Source: Artemisia argyi
Lineage: Eukaryota; Streptophyta; Magnoliopsida; Asterales; Asteraceae
Assembly (NCBI GenBank): GCA_030686995.1
Contig: CM060695.1
Location: 104,001,371-104,065,370 of the forward strand
Direction: 5' to 3'
DNA length: 64,000 bases
A program made the translations under genes and the position numbers. The notes beneath the pieces are model-generated. The model saw only the letters and a list, made by a program, of their open reading frames with translations. It ran no database searches and was not told the DNA's origin. This document shows positions 11,486 through 23,974 of this stretch, piece after piece (positions within the stretch are counted from its first letter, which is position 1; every line of letters starts with the position of its first letter).

Positions 11486-12220
11486 TCACCTGCTCTTGAT
11501 CATGCATGCATCCAGTTCCTGAGTCAACTATTTAATCTTGTCTATCCACATACAAAAATTATGCGTAAACAGTAATTCTATAATCTTTACTATGTCATAA
11601 CAATCCAGATGAGTTGAAAAGGTACCTCGAAATCATTGCGTTGACCAGCACCGGGAACTTATCAAAGGAATTAATCAAGGGTCCAATCCTGATCAACCTA
11701 TGGCCCGCAACATTATCTTCATCTTTTGAATCCATACTATTTCTCGATAATGATCAATTGACTCCATTGAAATATCATCTTGTAACACCCATATGCTTGA
11801 CTCAATTGACTCCATTGAACTGTTGTATCTTTCACTCATTATAAATCTTTTTGGTGAGGATAGATCAAGTGTTGTGAGTACATTTTGAATAATTCTACTA
11901 AATGCGTCTCTTACAAATAAAGAGATCCATGATCAACCCATTTAAATCCAATAGGGTTGAAATTGCCACCTGTTAGTCCAAGTAACAAAGAAATGCTTAA
12001 AAATGGTTTAGCACTTGACAAAGTTATATGTACTCACTTCATTTATGTGTTTCGATTCTTTTACTTGTGGAACATTTGTTGTGACTTGATTTTGTTCTTC
12101 AATTTCCAAGCTTGAGATTACAATGTAGCTATAAGCTCATGCCTACCTGCATCAGCAAGGTGGCATTAGCACGTTGCATCAGGAAGCATCAGTGATATAA
12201 TTAACATTAAAAAGAGCTTG
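11486..12220. other. No recognisable feature
   Basis: AT-rich DNA without convincing coding signal or repeat structure. A short + strand ORF (11614-11844) has no recognisable domain and is probably chance. Confidence 0.5.
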
Positions 12221-12221
12221 C

Positions 12222-12305
12222 ATTGGATTGCTGATGACCTGGGTTCATGATCACATTGGGTTGCTCATCATATTGGGTTGGTGATGACATTGAGTTACTG
12301 GTGAC
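12222..12305 (+). repeat. 17-bp minisatellite, five diverged units
   Basis: Five consecutive units of 16-17 bp close to CATTGGGTTGCTGATGA can be laid out without gaps, each differing by a few bases. Confidence 0.75.
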
Positions 12306-12339
12306 GTACCACTACATATACCATGACTTATAATTATAA

Positions 12340-12700
12340 TTTTTATGGTGTTAGTTAACGGAAATTCATTTTTAAGGACGAGGAGCTTAATTATTATTTT
12401 GATGGTATTAGTTAACAGAAAATATTTTTTAAGGAAGGCGAGCTTGATGTACACTTTAATTGTTAATGGAGTTAACATTTTTATTTAGAAGACATAATTT
12501 TTTGGCTTTTAAGTATGAATTTAATTTTTTTTTTGTAATTATTCTTTTTATGGCGTTAGTTAACGGAAATTCATTTTTAAGGTTAATGGGGTTAATATTT
12601 TGATTTAGAATACATAATTTTTTTGACTTTTTAACATGGATTAAAAAAAATTGTTTTTGTTTTTTTATTGTTGGAAGGTATTAGTTAAACGATAAGAACA
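12340..12700 (+). repeat. Local repeats of a GTTAGTTAACGGAAATTC block
   Basis: A block near TGGYGTTAGTTAACGGAAAT followed by TTTTTAAGG occurs near 12344, 12402 (diverged) and 12550, with a fourth partial copy near 12675. Intervening DNA contains 'GGTTAATGGGGTTAATATTTTG'-like segments. No coding capacity; origin unknown. Confidence 0.6.
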
Positions 12701-13015
12701 TATAAACATTGTAGTTTAAAAGTATATATATGTTTTTTAGTAGATAGCATATGATTTTTACAGGCGGTCATCGATTGCTGAAGAAATGTACACTTTTTTT
12801 TTCGTCTTCGTAAGTGATTGATAATTTGGTTGTTTATGGTTTGAATCAATCGGAGCTGTATTTGCCTACTTATACCGGTGTCAAAAGATCGTATCACCAG
12901 TTGTCATAAAACATCAACTGGTGGAAGCTTGGTAAATATGTTAGTTTTATAACTTAAAATATGTTGTAAAATATAGTACGGTATATTGGTTAATCAGAGA
13001 CTTGATATCACTACA

Positions 13016-13175
13016 AAGGAATAACGAAACCTATTGAAAAGTATAAAGTACAAAGAAATAACGAAAGCCATTGAAAATGTATAATGTACAAAGATAATGC
13101 ATATTTCATTCATAGCATTAGGAGTTATAACTGGTAGCTGAAAGTTATAAAGTACAAAGGAGTAACGAAATACAT
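13016..13175 (+). repeat. Degenerate ~38-bp tandem repeat
   Basis: Units beginning GAATAACGAAACC and ending AAGTATAAAGTACAAAG occur in tandem at 13016 and 13055, with a third diverged unit near 13145. No function visible. Confidence 0.6.
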
Positions 13176-13957
13176 TTAAAAGCAAAACTGTCAGCAAAAA
13201 CACGTGAATCTGCTGAGATACTGTTGCGTCAAACTTCAATAATAGATATATACGGTTGAAAAGAAAATGGAAAAATATATATGGAGTAAGTAATTAACGA
13301 ACCTTGTGGAAAAGCACGTGTCCCGCTGTTCATATCTAAACCTGATACACCTGATGGCGCCACTTCCTTTATGTCTACAATATTGAAAATCATCAATGAT
13401 ACAACATTAAATACTTCAAAAACTAATGTACATCTGAAGGAAATGAATAAAAACGGTCTTGAAAATATTATATCCAGAAGTTAAGTTGTCCTATACGTCG
13501 ATCTACCTGCAAGGGATGGCGGCATGATGTTCAGTATTGTCCAAGCTTATTAGTTTGAAACATTAAATAGCACGAAGAATAAAACTCCATTTGGTTCATG
13601 CATAAATCCAGTACATCTAAAAAGAATGGACAACATAAGAACATCAGATAATTTTTAGTTCTTGCAACTAATGGTCAAGTTCAATTTATTGGCAGATTCA
13701 TGAAGCAACTTTTTTTTCTTTCCATATTTCAATAAAACTTTAGTAGAGTAAGTTTTCATAAGTGCGTATCTGTTTGGTATCTATTTCTTATTTGCGTTAA
13801 AGTTAGAAACTTTAACACAAATAACATATAAAAAACCAACTGATATTTAAGCCAATGTATTTGCAGTTCAATGTGGCAAATGTAAGTCTTATAAAGGTTT
13901 TTGTTCATTGATTACTGGCTTACTTCTCTGTTGTTGAGAACAACTTTTTGGAAAGCT

Positions 13958-14079
13958 GGCATGTGCAGAAGAGGGTGATATCGGTCTTACATCCAATGTT
14001 CCAAGTTGGTATCCCAAGAATCTTCGATTCAGTACATCTAGTGTCTCTGGTATGAGCCACTTGGTTCACTTTCAGGTAT
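13958..14079 (+). pseudogene. Exon-like fragment on + strand, unidentified
   Basis: The open segment begins after GTGCAG and ends CACTTTCAG|GTATGCC, with acceptor- and donor-like sites. One frame reads EGDIGLTSNVPSWYPKNLRF and continues to the donor. The family is not recognised. It is on the opposite strand to the fragments at 11.1-11.4 and 15.2-18.7 kb. Confidence 0.3.
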
Positions 14080-14526
14080 GCCATTGTCGTATTGTAAAGT
14101 ACATGTATAGAATAAAGTTAAGTTAGATATGAACATACATGATAGCTGTTGAAAGCGTAACAACGCGTTAAATAAGATGATCATGATATAACATCATTGT
14201 TACCCAACATTTTTACACCTTTTTAAAAAAACTAATAGACTCACACAGTACACACAAGGTCCATGTTTTAGAAGCATAGCATTCGATGGCTCAATTTCCT
14301 TGATAGCAACATCAGAACGTGGGCTGATGATACCACATTTGTTCGAGCAAGAAGGAATCATATATCACCTGCCCAATTTCAAATTTCTAAAGAAAAATAA
14401 GTTTTAAGTCCATTATTTAGGAGACTCTTTGCTCCTATAGACCACACCTACAAATTATGAATACTTATTTGTAGCGATATAGCTACTTGATGAACTAAAA
14501 ATATGAATACTTACTTGTTTACAGGT

Positions 14527-14668
14527 ATACCTGTTATGCTTGGCTGTGCACCCGTAATAAGAGGGACTGATTATGTGGTTCTTCAGAGATTGCTTCCTGA
14601 ACCTGCAAATGGTGGTGGTCATGTGGTGGTGGTAGGAAGGAATATTAGGGTTGAAGATGGAGTGTGAG
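14527..14668 (+). pseudogene. Exon-like fragment on + strand, unidentified
   Basis: After a TTTACAG acceptor-like site, one frame runs IPVMLGCAPVIRGTDYVVLQ and continues through a short Gly/Val-rich stretch to a TGA near 14666. Not recognised. Low complexity in the second half lowers confidence. Confidence 0.25.
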
Positions 14669-14995
14669 GTGGTGGAACAAAGCGTATCAAGGTTATGATG
14701 CTAAACATGGCCACTGCAAGTGAAACCCCAAATGGTATAAGTAAATCAATATATCACTACTTATAAATGGACCTTGAGCGACTTTAAACTCTTTTCGACC
14801 CATCTCGCCCGTCCCCTATTAACTATATAGGCGTTGTTTGAGATTGCTTATTTAACAACTTAATAGCATATCTGTTAAGAAGCTTCTTATCTGTTTATAC
14901 TTATAAACATGTGATGTGGTTGAGTCAAAAGTATGGACACACAATGGCCAGATCATAGCTCTTATTCATTTAAAATATTAGTGTCTTGAAAGCAG

Positions 14996-15147
14996 ATAAT
15001 GATATTAGAATTGCTAAAACATCAGTATCTTTAGCTGTTAGTCACACTGAAAGGCAGCTTCACCAAATGATGTTTGCAGATAGGGATTATGATAGAACTC
15101 CGATTTTGGAGCCACTTCGTCCCTCTTCATACAGTCCTCAGTACTGA
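14996..15147 (+). pseudogene. Terminal-exon-like fragment on + strand, unidentified
   Basis: From an AAAGCAG acceptor-like site the + strand stays open to TGA at 15145. The C-terminus reads RTPILEPLRPSSYSPQY. The composition looks like real protein rather than chance, but I do not recognise the family. It ends about 40 bp from the stop of the minus-strand fragment at 15189, so two unrelated fragments converge here. Confidence 0.35.
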
Positions 15148-15188
15148 AATAGTCTGTTAAACATGCATATTGGATCTATGATAATTTT

Positions 15189-15389
15189 TCAGAGTGCAAC
15201 ATCATTATCTATCACGTACACAGCAAGCTCAAGATCACTGATTCGACCAAAATACCCTCCAATATAAAAGAACTTAAGGTTCTCATGACGGTGAGGAGCA
15301 GCATGTCTTACTTCCATCCGTAGACTAATATAGTTCAAAATTATTACCTCCATAGTGCTCATATTCCCCTGAACATCTAAAGAAGGTTT
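15189..15389 (-). pseudogene. Terminal-exon-like fragment on - strand, unidentified
   Basis: After an ACATGCAG acceptor the minus strand stays open for 66 codons to TGA at 15189, reading KPSLDVQGNMSTMEVIILNY and later HENLKFFYIGGYFGRISDLE. It looks protein-like, but I cannot name it. It is the best candidate for the last exon of a minus-strand gene whose other pieces could be those near 17.9-18.7 kb. Confidence 0.4.
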
Positions 15390-15399
15390 CTGCATGTTT

Positions 15400-17920
15400 A
15401 AATCATATATTTCAGATGAGTTATAAATAAAATAAACTGAGGTAAAGATAAACTTAGCATAAAAGAATTAATATGGCAAACACAGTGTGGCTTGTCCATA
15501 GGAAAACATGGTTTAATAAGTGACGCAATGACCACAAAGAAGTCCTTAATGTAATAGTAATATTATTATCTAATTACTTATATATTAATGGACAAAAAGT
15601 ATTTTGCAAGTTAATCTATCCAGAACTGACCAATACCAAATATGACTTGTGACTTAGGATTAAAGGACCATAAACCTGAAAATTTACCAAGTGAAATGTT
15701 ACTCATGTTCTAATATTACTACTATCCCACAAACTATCAATAAGCTACATATAAGTATGCCACTTGCTATACTACTAAAATACCTACGGCATATTTTAAT
15801 TATAGGAGTCTAGATTCTTAAAAATGGCTTGCAATACCATACGGAATTGGAAGTTGGTGACGTAAATCCCCATAGCTTGCTTACCCATGGCTGATTGATA
15901 TGTGTAACGTGGAGACTGTATAGACATAGAATAAAATTTAATGGTCTCCACATGATATATATGCCGTAGTGTAACAGTGAGTGCTATTAAGGTAGCAAGT
16001 TACCAGATTGTGGTCAGGAGATGGTATGATGGAGGCATAAACACCCAAGATCAGTGATTGATGGATTTCACATGCCTATTTTAACAGCCACAAAGTCGCC
16101 ATTAGTAAAATATTACGGACAAACACATTGCTTTATATGGCTAAAATATCCTTTCTTATCAGTCTAAAAATAAGTGGTAAAATTCTTATAAAAACTGACA
16201 CAGGCACCTGTCCTTCAGGTGTTTCTGCAGGACCGTTTGCTCATGGAAGACTGTAAACATCAAAATATAGAGAGCAATATTAGATAAAAACAAAAATTCA
16301 GCTTAAGACATATAGAGCAATTTTGTCATGTATTAATTAACTGTATATATAACTTCCATCAATGAGTGATTGTTGAAATATAATTGCTGAGTAAATTTTA
16401 TAAATTTGGTCAAGTATAAAATGGGTCATACTCAGGGAAAATCAAAACTTTCTTTTTAGAAAGCTTATTTACGCAAATACTCGGTATCTTATTATCTTAG
16501 AAGATTAGTTTTTAACAACCACTTACTGGTAAACTTTAGGCTCAAATAAGTTAGCAGCGACCACCATAAAAAATCAGCATTGATCTACATAAATGAAAAT
16601 AGACCATGGTGATTTCTTAAGTATCACTTCTCTAAGAATTTAATCGATACTGGACAATTTATGGGTGTATGTCAACTGCAAATGTGCAGCTTTAAGGGGT
16701 GTTTGGCTATGGCTGGCGCAACAGTTTTATACAGCAGTTTAAGGGGTGTTTGGGTCAATATACAGCATCAGTTAAAGGGTGTTAGGATATGTCTACATCA
16801 ACAAAATAAGGGGTGTCGTGTCTGCATGTGGCGTTTACCTATGTCATGTTTTTTAACTATCGACTCCATTACTCATCACCATGTTGAGATTCTTGTAGAG
16901 CTCTCAATTCTTCCTGTAAGCCAAATAGTGTATCAGATAAGAGTAAAATGGTAACTTTAGCTTGATAAAAAACACGTTAAAATGAATATTTACAGGGACA
17001 TTAAAATATTAAAAAAAATCATTATTAATATTACAAACCAATATTTTTAGTATATTACACTTTAATTTAACAATCAAATATTTTTTATATTAATATTATT
17101 GATAGTGAGTTGTTTTAACGAATTTAATCATGTACTGTAGATTCTGTAATGAAATTCACATCGTATGATTCATGATCAAATGGATATGCTTATGACAACT
17201 AAGCAACCAAGAGTGTTGGGTACACGACAGGAGAAAAGCAAAACCTTTGGGATAGGGATTTTAACAGGGTCTTCTAAAGATTAATGAAAAAGTTGCGATA
17301 CCATATTAATGGAGATAATATGAGAGCTAAAACTATAAAGGAAAATTTGAGAGTTGAAAAATAAAAGAATCATTAATAGTCTAATAAAAATGGGCACTAT
17401 TCTTTCTAAAACTGGTAGTTTATATCTGTAGGTAAATTACTGAGAGTAACAAACCGCTTGTTCTAACTCCAATGGCGCAGTTGGCAGAGCTACTTAACTG
17501 GCTGTCAGAGTGTCAGTGCAATAGCAACAGCAACTCCGAATGCAATTTGTAGTAAACAATAGATAGGTTGATTAAGGTTGTGATTTATCTCAATCAGATC
17601 AAATAGAAAGTTTAGCTAAAAGGGGAACGGGTCAAATGGTTGAACGAAATGAAATTAGACCAAAGTTTATAGTTAATGCATACGACCTTATTAATCATTT
17701 TTATTAAAAACAAGTTAGCTTATTATTGAATAACCGCCTAACTATTTTGTAATCATAATTAACGCATTCATTATCTATATAAGATTTTTGCTAAGAAAAG
17801 AAAGTGTTTGCAGGTCAAGCAACCTGACACATCCGTTTCAACCCAACCCTGTTTTAACCCATTACAGAATTCGTGTGACCCGCTCATTCTTACACCTTTG
17901 GTGACCATTTTTATTAGGCA
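15400..17920. other. AT-rich DNA, mostly no feature
   Basis: Nothing convincing. A very short minus-strand segment near 16207-16250 is bounded by TTACAG and AG|GTGCCTG and could be a micro-exon. TGGCGCAGTTGG at 17474 resembles a tRNA A box but no B box follows at the proper distance. Confidence 0.4.
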
Positions 17921-17924
17921 TTAC

Positions 17925-18102
17925 CTGATGCAACAATGAGAGAACGGGTCACAAGCTTCTGGTAATGCTTCTTGTTTCTCCTCTGATCATTCTCGGGAAT
18001 ATTCAAGTGACATTGCTCAGCTGCATTAACAATCTTCCGGAAGACGCGATTGATATTATTTTCTTTTACGCTGATATGTATTGGAGCACCAATTTTCATA
18101 GC
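17925..18102 (-). pseudogene. Exon-like fragment on - strand, unidentified
   Basis: A 178-bp segment is open throughout on the minus strand, from a strong acceptor (TATAGATTTCTCAG) to a GCATCAG|GTAATG donor. It reads MKIGAPIHISVKENNINRVF and later QRRNKKHYQKLVTRSLIVAS. It is basic and helical-looking, and not recognised. The acceptor and donor are both good, so it was probably once a spliced exon. Confidence 0.45.
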
Positions 18103-18550
18103 CTGAGAAATCTATAGAAAACGGTTGCAAATTGCAATGTCGGACTGTTATTTTCATGAGGGTTTCAAAAGAAAAAATATAGTAGAAAAAACATATTAGA
18201 ATAATATATGCAGATTAAACGCATTAGTAATTGGCTAAATCAACCTAAAAAAAAAAATAAAAAAAATTAACGATTACCTTTTATTAGGATGTTGAGCATA
18301 GGCATTTTTACACTATGTCCTTAAAAAAGTGTTTGGTGGTTATCTCAACCCGACCCGTTTGGACACTAACTAAAAAACTGATGTGTTTAACCCGTCCCGT
18401 TTTGAAATGTTAAACATCCTACCTGACCAGCCCATTATGCCACATTGGTGCTGTCATCCAATATCAGTTTCATATTTATAAAAGTAACTGACATGTACAA
18501 ATGATGTTCAGTAAATACATGTATTGAAATTACAGGAGACAACCAACCTT

Positions 18551-18713
18551 AAGGTGGAGACCCGCGCCTGATTGTTTTAGACGCAAAAAGTAGCTGCTCC
18601 AGGAAGAAACGGTCTTCATATAATGTCTTGCTCTTCATCCAATTTTCCATCTCTTTGCTATTGATGTCATCTGAATTATTAATCATTTTTGCGTTGTTTC
18701 GTGCATCAATCGT
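18551..18713 (-). pseudogene. Exon-like fragment on - strand, unidentified
   Basis: After an acceptor TTATATTTTAG the minus strand is open for 54 codons to TAA (KTLYEDRFFLEQLLFASKTI near the end). It is not recognised. The in-frame stop could be the true end or a decay mutation just before a GTTGG donor-like site. Confidence 0.4.
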
Positions 18714-18739
18714 CTAAAATATAAATCATTTTGGCTCTT

Positions 18740-19197
18740 GTCATGGGCTGCAACCACAGCGGTGGAAAACACCCACCAAGGCTGCAATCACACTCTCAGT
18801 GTGACTGGCAAGCCAAGATACGGGGCTGCAAATATAGTAGAAAAGACTGAATAGCAGCCATGGGTTGCAACCACAATTCGGATGAGGCTGCCTGGCCAAG
18901 ATAATGGCAATGGTAAATTGCGAGCCCAAACACCAACCTTGGCTACAACAATGACCCGAATTGCAGATCCCCTGAAAAAGGAGAAAAAAAATGAAAAGAA
19001 AAAAGATTAGCCAATATTGCGCACCGTGAATAAAGAGTTCCAAAACACAAAGAGTCAACTCACTCACATATTCACTCCTTAAGAGCATGCAATATCTTTA
19101 AGAGTGTTGATATAATTGACCCTGGATAAGAAGAAAGATGTATTGTCACTTAAGATAGTCTGCAATACCAATCACACCCTTAAGGTTCTCTCTCTCT

Positions 19198-19229
<32 letters not shown>

Positions 19230-22069
19230 GAATAGCATTCCGTATTGCACTACAGTCATACGATTTACCATTTGGTGTATTCCCTGTGTAGTCAAAGGCA
19301 TAAAGTTTAAAGGTAGACTTCTACCTAGTTTTCCAAGGTGACAACATTTGCTTTTGATTCGTAGAGGTTCATTCGTTCAGTAAGTATCGTATGTGCATAA
19401 GAATGTATCTTACTTGGGTCACTGTATCTTTTCTAAAAGGTCCTTTCCATTTTATGCGAAAGTGAAGTGTCAATGCTACAATACATAATCATGGGGCGGG
19501 TCACAAACATGATCTTCGATTGTCAATAAAAGACTATAAGATTGAAAATAAGCACATAACCTATGGCGGCTGTCCTTTGTTCTTCTATTTTGTCAACCGC
19601 TTAGATTAAGCCAACCGATTCAACGACTCACCAGATTAATTTAATTGAATGCTTTTCTTTCATTTGATTTGTTTCTAATTGATGCGAAATACAATGGTCT
19701 AATAGTCTTAAACAGTGAGAACAGAACAGGTTCTTTTGAGCCAATCTTGATGATTAATCATTAGGAGCCTCCACTAAATTCTTCTATCATTTAAAATTGC
19801 ATTCTGTGTACCCAAAAATTTATATATATAAAGTCAGTGGGTCAACTTGGTCTATCAGGTAAAAAAAATGTCTGACCCTGACCAACCCATTTTGACCCGG
19901 TCCAGTTCATACTCCCATTTTTCCATTTCAACTGAATACTAATAAGAAGATTGCGCAACGTCTAGAGCAGTGTATAGCACAATAACAATTATACAATGTC
20001 TACAGTAGTATATAGACACTAACATCTATACAGCAGGTTATCTACAGTAAAAATGAGCTAATAGCTTTAGGATTATCGGCTTATTTTTCATATGATATGA
20101 GAGGCCTATAAGCTTATTATCGTATATAAGCTTGAATATCAACATGTATTCAACAAATAAAGAAAATAATCAAATGCAAATAGAGCATTCATAAAGGATT
20201 CTTTGATTAGTCTAAAGACTAAACTGATAAACTTCAGACTATACCATACATGGATTAAAAAGTGATCACTACCCGTATTGCGCCCAATGGAAGCTTGTGT
20301 TCCTCTCTCACCACAGGGATGTCAAACCTTGATCCATCGAGAAGCGATCGCCAATATTAAGTATCAGCATTAAGAAGTAGGCCAAATAATACGAAGTCGA
20401 TATGTTAGTTGGCTCCAAAATACTAATTAGAATTTTCTAAAGCAATGCGAACTTTTTATTAACAAATCCATTATTTTTTATTCTACTACATATATTTTCT
20501 ACTATAACATTTAAAAGGATAGATCGTGAAACCATATTCTCACAATCAAAAAGCAAATGAAGAAAATTGATTCAGTTACCTAGTTTATTGCTATTTGACT
20601 TTATAATCTATCTCCAATTGGTAAAATGAGCACCAATATATATTTTGGATGAATTGGACACAGTTTGAATGGGTAATAAGGTAAAATATTATAAAAGGCT
20701 ATTTATAATATTTTTGTAACAAAAAGTAGTAATAATCGGAAAAGTATATTCGTTCATAACGAAATTGATAAAATTTTAAAAGGTTTCGACTTTCGAGTAA
20801 CAAATCAGAACCATCAGCTTGTTTGACCCATTTGAAAAACATTTCTAACCCGGTGTAAAATTATATGTTTTGACCCGCTCAATAACCCGTCCAAGTCACC
20901 CATTTAAAATGGGTCAAAAGTTCAAACGTCACTCAAAAAGTTTTTACATACTTAAACTATAAATTACATGTAGACAATACGGGGAACACAAATTTATACT
21001 TTATAGGTACAATTTTGTTCAAAATTCAAAATTCACAAAATTGAGAGAAAATCCTTTTAAATAGGTGGCTAGGATACTTACATCACCCTCTTTGACCCAT
21101 TCCTTCAAGAGCAGTAGATGACATTCACATTCATTCAAGTCTGATTATCTAGGAATGAAAGTAGTTCTATACTGAAATTGCTACAATCATAGCTACATAA
21201 GAAGGAAACATTAGAATAAACAAATCAATTCAGTCAATCATCATATTATTCGCTCGTCCTAAAGCATAATAGAATTCAAATACTTCGCCTCACATCCCAA
21301 ATCATTCCCAAATAACAGCTAATGTTCGCACACTTTATAGCCTCACAACTAAGCAATACACACCATTATCTATGCAAGACAATCATCTCAAGACCTTTTT
21401 TTGGTCTAATTTCATATAAAATCTTCAAATCCGCAAAATTTTTTTCTTGGCATCCATTGCAAATTCTCATCAACTTTTTTATTCAAAGTATTTTTTTTTT
21501 GTTTTCCTATGTAACTAATATTATCTAGCTTATTTGTATACAGTTAACTTAACTAATCATCATCTGTATATTACAGTAACTTAATTAATCATCTTAATCG
21601 GTAGATTACCAAAACACTCACCTAATATTTTATGGAAATCCATGGGGGCTTTTGGGGTTAACTTGAAGCGAGAATAGCTATAGGTTGTTACAAAACGGGT
21701 CAATAAGAAGATGAGACATACCTGAATACACCACAAAGCTAGCACCAAGCTTTTGAAGAACCTTATTGGGAAACATGCTTGTTTCATGAAGAGGAATGTT
21801 GGAACACCATTGTACCCGCATTAAGAAAAAGTTGTTTTGACCCGAGACTCTTTTTATCTATTACCCAACCTTCTGCCATGACCTCTCATCTTGACATATT
21901 TATGGAAAATGTACTAAGAGAAATACACCTTAAAGATCTGAGCATATAGCGATCGATCTTTAGCTATTGCAAATTCGCAAGTGGCTCGTTCCTCACAAAT
22001 TTACCTTGCAAACCTGAAATACACATATATGAGTATCATCACTATAAGAAACACACCAAGAATCAAGAT
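18740..22069. other. AT-rich DNA with one microsatellite, no gene recognised
   Basis: It contains a (TC)n(T)n tract at about 19189-19230. The rest holds no credible ORF or repeat that I can define; short ORFs at 18741-19088 and 21322-21528 have no domain. Several TGACCC(A/G) and GGGTCAA words in 17.8-20.9 kb are typical of plant intergenic or intron DNA. Confidence 0.45.
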
Positions 22070-22074
22070 TGATC

Positions 22075-23646
22075 TGTGGATAACTAGAAGGGGGTTGAAT
22101 AGTTTTCCCCTCTTTTTCATTTTATAAAAACTTTGTTTTAAAATGTTGATTCGAATTTATTCAATTGTTTGTTTGGAAAACCTTTAATTAGAGTTTAGTA
22201 TGAAAACACCATATAATCAATATGATCAATTATATACGTAAGCTTTTGGAAAAACTTAGTTTTATGAATGGAGCTTTGGTCGGTCTTTGTGTGAATACGT
22301 TTTCCTTTTAAAATCTTAAAACGTTTTGTATCAAATTATCTATCAAGTTAAATTTAATATGAGAAGTGTGAATAATAATCTATTTGACCATATCATATAA
22401 TTATACACACAATCACAATATTAACTTCTATGTACAACACAATCAATCATCACAATTATATAAGCAACAACTAAGACATATAGGCAAGCATAGATGTAAA
22501 GCGATAAATGCAAGAATAAATGAAAATAGAAAAGAGAAAGGAAATGCAAACCGGACACGATGATTTTTAGTGGTTCGGCTACAAGGACACCTTCCTTGCC
22601 CTACTCCACTCCCCGAGTCACCTACTTGAGAGTTTTCTTCACAACTAAACAAGCTCCCTTTTGGCGGAGAAAACCGTACACAACTTTTGCTTACACCATT
22701 TAACAACATTAAGCTAAATGTCGAGTTCTAATAGTAGCTAGAACCAATCTCACAACACTACTTCGATCACTACACAACTTCTACACGACTTCACGACCTC
22801 ACGACTTCTTCATGGCTTCACAACTTCACGACTTCTTCACTACTTCTTCTTCACACTAATTCTTACTCACTCATAAACTCACTACTAAGTAAGATCATCT
22901 TGATCTACTTATTAAATATACATAACTCACAACATTACATAAACACTAACTAGATCCTAATACATCTTTGGCTTTATGATAGGGAGGTTTCTTCTTTTGC
23001 ACTTTGAGTGGTGAAGGATTGGATCACTTGAAACAAAGACTTATAATCTTATGATCAAAGGATTTAGAAGGATGTTTTGAAGGGATTGGGACTGAAAATT
23101 TTCGTGCAAAAGGTGAGAAAATTCTGTGGGATGAACCAGTATTTATAGGGAGAAAAATACTGTTTGGGAGCGTGGCCGGTCCCCTTAATTGGGTGCCGGT
23201 CCCCTTAATAATTAAGGGGACCGCCTAGTATAATTAAGAGGGCCGCCTAAGAAAAAAAAAATTTTCTTCAGATTTTTGTCTTTTTGTGGGGGAGGTTTTT
23301 CCTGAAGAATGTAGCCGTTTTTTGGGTTGAAATTTGAATTCAAAATATTTATTTTGAATAAAACATTTCTTATAAATACAAAAATGTTTTGTATAAGTTT
23401 AAAAATGTTTGTCCCACTTTAATAAAATGTAAGGTTTGTAAAAATAAAAATTCCTTTGATCATAAAATGCATTAGACACTTTGTTTATTCATACCTTAAG
23501 TGATATGGATGCTAAAGCAAATATTTACGACTAAATACTTGTTTACGTCATAATTTGTAGTTCAATGAGTTTACGTTTTGTGATTATCAAAACATAGAGA
23601 TATCGATATATGTTAATAATGTTTTTAGGCATTATTTATATCAACA
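22075..23646 (-). mobile_element. Solo LTR of a copia element, 1572 bp, with TSD
   Basis: On the minus strand it starts TGTTGATATAAATAATGCC and ends in AACTAGTTATCCACA-like sequence (+ strand TGTGGATAACTAG at 22075). The 5-bp flanks are TGATC on both sides (22070-22074 and 23647-23651), a perfect target-site duplication. The part at 22570-22660 matches, in inverse orientation, the LTR at about 50390-50510 (CTCCGCC ... GGAGTAGGGCAAGGAA), so both belong to one family. A minus-strand TATA-like TATAAATA lies at 23140-23147. A solo LTR with TSD is the product of LTR-LTR recombination. Confidence 0.88.
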
Positions 23647-23793
23647 TGATCGTCTAATTAAAAGGTTGAAATTGCCACATCTAACATAAGGGGTCCATAG
23701 GGTAATCATTGAAAGGAGATTATACATACAATATAAAATCTTATGTACACCTATTGAAGATATGTTTAACTCGATATATAAATTCTTACTCAC

Positions 23794-23969
23794 CAAATCA
23801 AAAGATTTCAAGGGAAAGCTTTCCAGGTGGCGATGTACAACAGCATTCCCTTCACGATGAACCAGTGTTATATTCATCCACCACTCAATGTCTAAACCAC
23901 CAACCATAAGCTTCTGTTCTCTCACGCATTCAATAACATCATTAAACATCCATAACTCCGAACCATTTG
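23794..23969 (-). pseudogene. Captured or relict exon of a CASTOR/POLLUX (DMI1)-type ion channel
   Basis: On the minus strand a 176-bp segment lies between acceptor CTCCTTAG and a consensus donor GTGAGTAAG. It reads NGSELWMFNDVIECVREQKL, then a GGLDI block, then LVHREGNAVVHRHLESFPLK. This matches the well-conserved soluble region of plant CASTOR/POLLUX nuclear-envelope cation channels (pattern GSELWM.N...E.E.KL..GGLDI..L.NI.LV.REGNAV.RRHLESLPLE.FDS). I give this from knowledge of the family, not a search. Several conserved positions differ (RRHLE to HRHLE, ESLP to ESFP), and no neighbouring channel exon is visible, so it is a fragment and not a working gene. Confidence 0.7.
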
Positions 23970-23974
23970 CTAAG

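Noticed and set aside
11778..11790. TGTAACACCC as a possible gypsy LTR start
   Set aside because: No LTR-like sequence, polypurine tract or partner end around it.
17470..17530. TGGCGCAGTTGG resembling a tRNA A box
   Set aside because: No B box or cloverleaf follows, so not a tRNA gene.
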